Part shown: in pieces, positions 58,901-64,000 of the stretch | Position numbering within the stretch: position 1 is the stretch's first letter | Layout: every line of letters begins with the position of its first letter | Assembly: GCF_035582795.1 (NCBI RefSeq) | Contig: NC_134396.1 | Location: 29,989,683 to 30,053,682, forward strand | Source: Mycteria americana | Taxonomy: Eukaryota; Chordata; Aves; Ciconiiformes; Ciconiidae | DNA length: 64,000 nucleotides | Direction of reading: 5' to 3' | Position numbers and translations under genes: made by a program | Notes under the pieces: generated by a model | Database searches by the model: none | Seen by the model: only the letters and a program-made list of their open reading frames with translations | Told to the model about the DNA's origin: nothing

Positions 58901-61900
58901 TAGAGAAGTTAAGGATATCTAAACACAGAAGGAAAGATCCTCCACTTGTGCAAAGCAGCCTTTTTTTATTGGCTTCACTGAAGCTATTCCAATGAATACC
59001 ATCTGGTGACATTGCCAGTGCAAAAGAAAGTGTTCAAAATTGTGTAAACGTGGGTATTTTGCACCTGTGGGTCATAGCCTTCACGACTCAAGTCGTTCTA
59101 AATGGACATTATTTCCTGTGTGCTTAATGTGAAAATTCCAGTTTATGCCGTTGCAAACATGCAGCTGCACTGAAGTCTGACTTTCAGTCATTTCAGCTGG
59201 GTAGTCTTAACACTGCATTCACATACCTTTTATTTTCTTATTTCCTTTATCATTCTGAGTTTTAAGAAAAAAATTGTTTCTGTACATTAGGACAAATCTC
59301 AATGCCAGCACCAATTATAAGCTTTTATATTTCCACAGCATAGTAAAAATAAAATAAAAATAAAATACAATAACTAAAAATTATTTGAAGAAATACACAA
59401 ATGCTAGCTATCTGCCTAGCAACATTAGCTAGCTGGAAGGTGTGCAGAGGGGAGGCAAAATCCTCTGATTTTCTACTTATGACTTACTACCTAAATTAGC
59501 ACAGTTACTGTAACCGTGCAACTGAAAGTTTTCTTCCAGTGCATGCAGAAGAGAATTCGTGCTGGTGGAGAGGAAGGAACAAAGCCCCTACAACCACCTA
59601 CACCAAGTTACTGCTACTGAGAAACAAGGGCATAGCTAGATGCACAGTTCACCTGTTTTAACAGCAGTAGGGCTTGAGTGCTTTGGATGCTCGTGTGGAA
59701 CTTCTGTGTCCTTAATTCCCATATACATCTCTTGCACATGCACAGATTAACTCTGCAGCACACACAAAAAGGGTCCCATGCTTCATGACCTGCCCAGGCC
59801 TAGCAAATTCTACATATTTTAGATGTGTCTGATCCACTGAATGTGTGGACCAGTCCTGCAGTATACCAGGAGTCTGTTCAGTATATCCTAAAGATGATGC
59901 TGCTGGACCCACTTGCAGGAGTTCACATGGCCCTGCTTCTACCTAGCATGCCTGTAGGCCTGTCAGACATGCAAAGGAGTTGAATTCAGAGAGATCCCAA
60001 TGCTACCATTAATGTGAGGCTGTATTCCCAACAATTCGTGTCTGTGTGGTTCCTGCACAGCTTGTTGGCATGCATAGACAGAAGGAATAGCAACTGCACA
60101 CTGCTTTGATCTGTCTTCTTAAAAAATGAAGCTACTGGCGAAGTCCTGAAAGAAGCTGCAAGGACACCTACCTTCATAAGTGGTTCTCGTATCCATCTTG
60201 GCACTGGGGATGTGTCTTGTCGCATGGGGGAGGCATGGAGGTACTTGAGAGATAGGGTAGGAGTTATAATCTTGTTTATAAATGGAGGTCAAATCCATAC
60301 TCTCATCGCTCTTGACATGCTTTTCAGGTGGTTTAAGTTTCTGTGGCAACACTTCATGAGCTATGTAATCTCTCCTGTGAAGAATAATTTCATTATATCT
60401 TTTGTCTTAAAGAAAAACTTACGTTCCTTTTTCTGGACATACAAAGAAATTAATACTTCCCCTATCTCCACAGCCTAAGAAAGTCTGGATAGGATAGAGC
60501 AGTTAATGAAACACACAAGCCTTTCACATTTGGAAACCTGGACTTTGAAAAAGGAACTGAGGCAGCTCTGGACAACCTCAGGCAGGCCAGGTTCCCCCTC
60601 CTCTCCACCCACTGAGGTTAATGGCCTTACACAAAGCTATCTCTGTTCTACAGTGGAGTTACACCAGAAGACATAACTCCTTTTAAAGCCCAATAATTAT
60701 TGGAGGCTATCTAGTATGTATGGGAAACATGAGAGAGGCAGCAATAGCCTTCGCAGACAATACACTGTACAGTTCAGCCCACGATGGGGAGATAACAACA
60801 AAACAGTTTTACAGCAAAACATTAGTTGAGGAGAGAAACAACAGCATGGTCAGACAGCTTTTTCTCAGGTACCACTGTAAAAGAGCTATTTTAAGATACT
60901 GGAGTAGTGTTACTTAACTGCAACAAAACATTACAGAAACAAGATGGAGAAGAAAATAACATCACCATCTGACATTCACTAACCTGAACCTGTTTCACTG
61001 CCTACATCCTTTGGTACACAGCAGAGAGTCTGCTGCCTGGCACCAGTGAATTCAGTCTCTAATGTCAGAGTATTTTTTGACTGGTGTGCAGATCTGTTTA
61101 CACCACTGGCAGCCAGCCAGGAGAAACGGGTCAGTACAGGAGCTATTCTAATATTAATATTGTGCTTTGCATCTGGAGTGATGCTGGGCGGGCAAGAGCC
61201 TGAGCCTCTGAATATACTGTATTAGTTATGTATTTTAGAAAATAAACAAGGTTCTCAAAAGTCTGTGTGTAGCAGAAGGGAAGAGAATTCACGTTGCAAA
61301 GTATTAGGTATAAGGGTAAAAAAAGAAATGCAGAACTAAAAGAAAAAAATCCAAGAGCATCAAGAGGTACTTATGTAGATGTCACACACGTTGTAGCTCC
61401 TTGGCGTACTTTTGTCAGCAATTTAAAGCCAATGTGTTTTTTAAGAGGAGCCAAGAAAAGACAAGGAGGAATACCACAGGCACATGGCATCCTCAGCAGC
61501 AGGGAGGGCTCAGTAACAGAGAGGATCTTTCCAAGCCACTCACAGTACGCTGCACAATCCCTTGTTTGAAACAGCCAAGCCTGTAGCAGAGGCAAGTAAC
61601 AGATCACAGGCAGGCAACTCTTCACCAGTGTGATCAAGGGTTTTCTGGCAGTGGGAGTACCTTTTCTCCCCCTAACTATTGCGATACAACAGAACCTGCA
61701 GTGGAGATTACAGAGGAGAGATTGATCTGCTGATAAATCAGTGGCAACCTGCATCCAAGACGCCACTGAAAAATGGCACTGCTTCCAGCTCCCAGACGTT
61801 ATCAAGGGGGCTTGCTGTTGCAGTATGACACCTAACACTCAGCGAAGTCTTACTAGAGAAGACTGGTGACAAGTCAGTGTTTGCTGGCCTCACAGTCGCT

Positions 61901-63699
61901 GCAGGTATTCTCATACGCTCCGTCAGTTCGTTCTCTCTTGAGTTTAGCCACACAGAACCAGAGCTTTTAGCAGCCCTCGAATAGGTGGTGGCACTTTTCC
62001 ACTAGGCCTTGGTATTTTCATGCTGAGTGTATTTTCTTTTCAGTGTTGCCCAGAGGACAGCAAGACTTGCAATCCAACGGCTAACCGTTCAGGCTCTGTG
62101 TTTTCTCCTCTTACAAGGGTAGGCAAGTTTTACATATTTTACACGCTCTGAAGAAGCAAATATAAGCAGTTTCTGCGCTTTCTTAATAGTCCTTTTTTCA
62201 GAAGTCGTACTAAACTCCAGGAGTAACACTTGCTGTGGGAATCACTAGCCTTGTCTGAGCAAGGACAGTTTTGCTGATTGAACGGGAAGTTTCTAAGGAC
62301 TCCTTGACAGAGCCCATATGGTGCCTGCCCCTCCTCGCCTGCCTTAAAAGGACACCAGTGAGCCCAGGATTTAGTTATAACTAAACAGGCAGACACAAAG
62401 ATGTCTAGATGCTTCATCTCATGCTGGAGATGGAAGGCATGTATAGAAGTAAAGTCTGCTCTTTGAAACTGCCTGATCCTTTCAGTTGTTGCTGAAAACT
62501 CCCACGTAGACAGAGGCATCCCAAATGTAAGTCGGGCATTTCAGACTTCATCAGCCACATCTGTGATTTAAACTGACAACTCTTAAAAGGCACAGGTAGG
62601 GGAAGGAGTTGGTAGAGCTTCCATGTCAGGATGAGAACAAATGGGCAGTGTTAGCTGTTAAGACTTTATTAATAGCCATTGGCATCTTCTAGGTCTCTAA
62701 TTCGGTTCAGTAAAGGCAAGAGTGATGTTGCTCATGACTGTGCCTGTGATGATATAGGAAGTAAACATCCATATGGGGCAGCAGCTGCTGTTTGAGGAAA
62801 GGGAAGCTCTCAGATTCATATTAAAGGATCAGTTTCCTATTTTTTATGAGTTCCTTCTGTGGACAAACGCTTGGCACATCACTCTGCCAGCAGCAGGGAA
62901 GAGCCTCAGAAGTTACTTCCATGAGGGAAGTGGGCACAGTGCAAGTGTGAGGACTTCTGCCAAATACCAACACTGAGCAACAACATAGCTGAGAAGCAGA
63001 AACCGCCCAGCAAGCCACAGTGACTGCCTTGAGGAAAACACCCACACCCCTTTTCCAATCATCAAGCTCTACCATATTCACACCTCCTTGGAAACCAGTC
63101 ACTCACGTTACAGTGTACGAAGTGCCACACAAAACACAGAACAAAAGAAAAATAGTCCTCCAATATCATCCATACTTTCCCAGACAACATTTCTGCTGGT
63201 TTCCCAGAACCCTTCCCAAAACAGAAAGTGAGCAAAAGCCAAGACCATGACTGTGCTTCTATGGCCCATGTATTCTCTCATCAGATCACACCTCAACCTC
63301 CAGGGAGTGCAAGAAAAATAGCTGCTTGCCTCCACTACAACTGGTCTCAGACCTTCATCCCTCCTTCACAGAGCCCTCATGAGTGTTTGTACAACCACAA
63401 CGTTGTTATTTTCAGGCTCCCCTTGTGAAAACCAATCATTTTTCTTTTCTCCATTACCCATCTCTCACGCACACATTATCTAAGTCACAGTCCTCACTCT
63501 TGCTCACTATTTTTCATACTTGGTAGTTGAGACGCCTTCCATGGGTATCTGCGCCATCTTGTACACTTCCTTTGGCTTAAATGAGCCTCTGGGAAGACTG
63601 ATGGGATAAAGGGGGTATCGCCTCATGTACTCCGACAGCATGCATGGCTTCTCACTTTTCTCATAGGGCCTAATGGGCAGGTGTGGACAATGATGACAT
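55044..63699 (-). CDS. SAXO1: SAXO1 (FAM154A), stabiliser of axonemal microtubules 1, partial
   Basis: Minus-strand gene in three visible coding exons: 63699-63520, 60374-60172 and 55996-55044. They join in frame into 445 residues (the first is a split codon) plus TGA. Human SAXO1 is about 474 residues, so only the N-terminal exon with the start codon, beyond 64000, is missing. SAXO proteins bind and stabilise centriolar, ciliary and axonemal microtubules through serial Mn modules. At least ten modules can be picked out by the core [PF or MD]-x(2)-x-T-x(3)-x-x-Y, for example PFENVTNYRVNYV and PFDGLTTHKVSYK. The HHCPHLP motif near the N-terminal side is characteristic. SAXO2 is the main alternative. 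The ADAMTSL1 neighbour and the sequence favour SAXO1. Confidence 0.94.
55997..60171 (-). other. SAXO1 intron
   Basis: A 4.2-kb intron. An (AAAAT)n simple repeat lies at about 59344-59368. A moderately GC-rich stretch near 57480-57720 gives several overlapping open frames without recognisable domains. No other feature is seen. Confidence 0.7.
60172..60374 (-). CDS. SAXO1: SAXO1 third coding exon
   Basis: Minus-strand acceptor ATTCTTCACAG, donor GTAGGT, 203 nt, phase 2 in and phase 1 out. The translation begins RDYIAHEVLPQKLKPPEKH. It contains the Mn-like modules MDLTSIYKQDYNSYP and KMDTRTTYEGDY, the latter completed by the next exon. The apparent methionine start at 60352 in a naive reading is a GTG valine codon inside the exon. 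Confidence 0.92.
60375..63519 (-). other. SAXO1 intron
   Basis: A 3.1-kb intron. I see no further exon, repeat family or RNA gene in it. Open frames of up to 155 codons on the minus strand near 61.4-61.8 kb have no recognisable features. Confidence 0.7.
63520..63699 (-). CDS. SAXO1: SAXO1 second coding exon
   Basis: Minus-strand acceptor TTCCCTTGCAG, donor GTATGA, 180 nt, phase 2 in and phase 2 out. It encodes CHHCPHLPIRPYEKSEKPCM and then SEYMRRYPLYP, PRGSFKPKEVYK and IPMEGVSTT. The cysteine/histidine cluster and the SEY...YPLYP stretch are conserved in SAXO proteins near the N-terminus. About 30 N-terminal residues are encoded further upstream, outside the window. Confidence 0.92.
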
Positions 63700-64000
63700 C
63701 TGCAAGGGAAAAAAAAACAGCACAGGAGTTAGCGACTCACAGGTAGCTGATTAATAATACCTCATTGTATAAGTCGGCTGCAGATTGAAACTACAAAATA
63801 GTGGATAACTGAGCATTGCAATGACTGCTACAGGCTTGATTTTTAAAGTGCAAAAGCATAACCTGCACAAAGAAAGGGCTGTTTCTGTCTACTACCATAG
63901 TCTGCAGTCAAAAAAGTCGGTGAAGCCAACAAAAACAGCCTAAGAAAATCAAGTTCACCTAGATGAAGAAAAAGGCAAGTTAACCTGAGATACAGCCAAG
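63700..64000 (-). other. SAXO1 intron (start, cut by window end)
   Basis: Noncoding sequence upstream of the second coding exon on the minus strand. The first coding exon is not in the window. Confidence 0.75.

Noticed and set aside
61371..61838. A 155-codon minus-strand open frame inside a SAXO1 intron
   Set aside because: No similarity to SAXO1 or any family that I recognise, no compatible splice sites, and the flanking SAXO1 exons already join in phase without it.
1..64000. Search for an undescribed multi-gene system, CRISPR array or operon
   Set aside because: The window is vertebrate genomic DNA with two known multi-exon genes. The tandem repeats lack CRISPR spacing, and nothing resembles a bacterial gene cluster.

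Overview
The window is vertebrate nuclear DNA, almost certainly from a bird. Coding sequence is carried by short exons with GT/AG splice sites inside long AT-rich introns. The interspersed repeats point the same way: a CR1 LINE 3' end with the ATTCTGTG-type tail, and a long terminal repeat of a kind recognisable as abundant in avian genomes. Two genes lie tail to tail: ADAMTSL1 on the plus strand (last ten coding exons, 2677-42834) and SAXO1, also called FAM154A, on the minus strand (last three coding exons, 63699-55044). The same convergent pair occurs at human 9p22, which corresponds to the avian Z chromosome, so the window is probably Z-linked (inference).

ADAMTSL1 (punctin-1) is a secreted extracellular-matrix glycoprotein. 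The visible 533 residues cover the end of one immunoglobulin domain, two further Ig domains joined by a divergent linker, four six-cysteine thrombospondin type 1 repeats and a C-terminal PLAC domain with its six cysteines. All ten exons join in one frame with compatible phases and no premature stop. The 5' part of the gene lies before base 1. The 3' UTR probably runs to about 45.9 kb.

The largest intron (15724-32111) holds an antisense endogenous retrovirus remnant at about 16500-18277: one complete LTR (17713-18277), a Lys-type primer binding site, a leader with a 49-bp minisatellite, and a 166-bp tandem duplication. No retroviral gene is visible. Other introns hold a CR1 fragment, two MIR-like SINE relics, small tandem repeats, and a decayed partial copy of an Ig-encoding exon about 0.75 kb upstream of the real one.

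From about 45.9 to 54.9 kb is intergenic sequence in which no gene was recognised. SAXO1 encodes a stabiliser of axonemal microtubules built from repeated Mn-type modules. Its exons here encode all but the N-terminal part of the protein, and its first exon lies beyond 64000. The two genes have no evident functional link; the arrangement is ordinary vertebrate synteny. The main items worth a second look are the antisense retroviral remnant, the relic exon duplication, and the divergent linker exon at 15589-15723.
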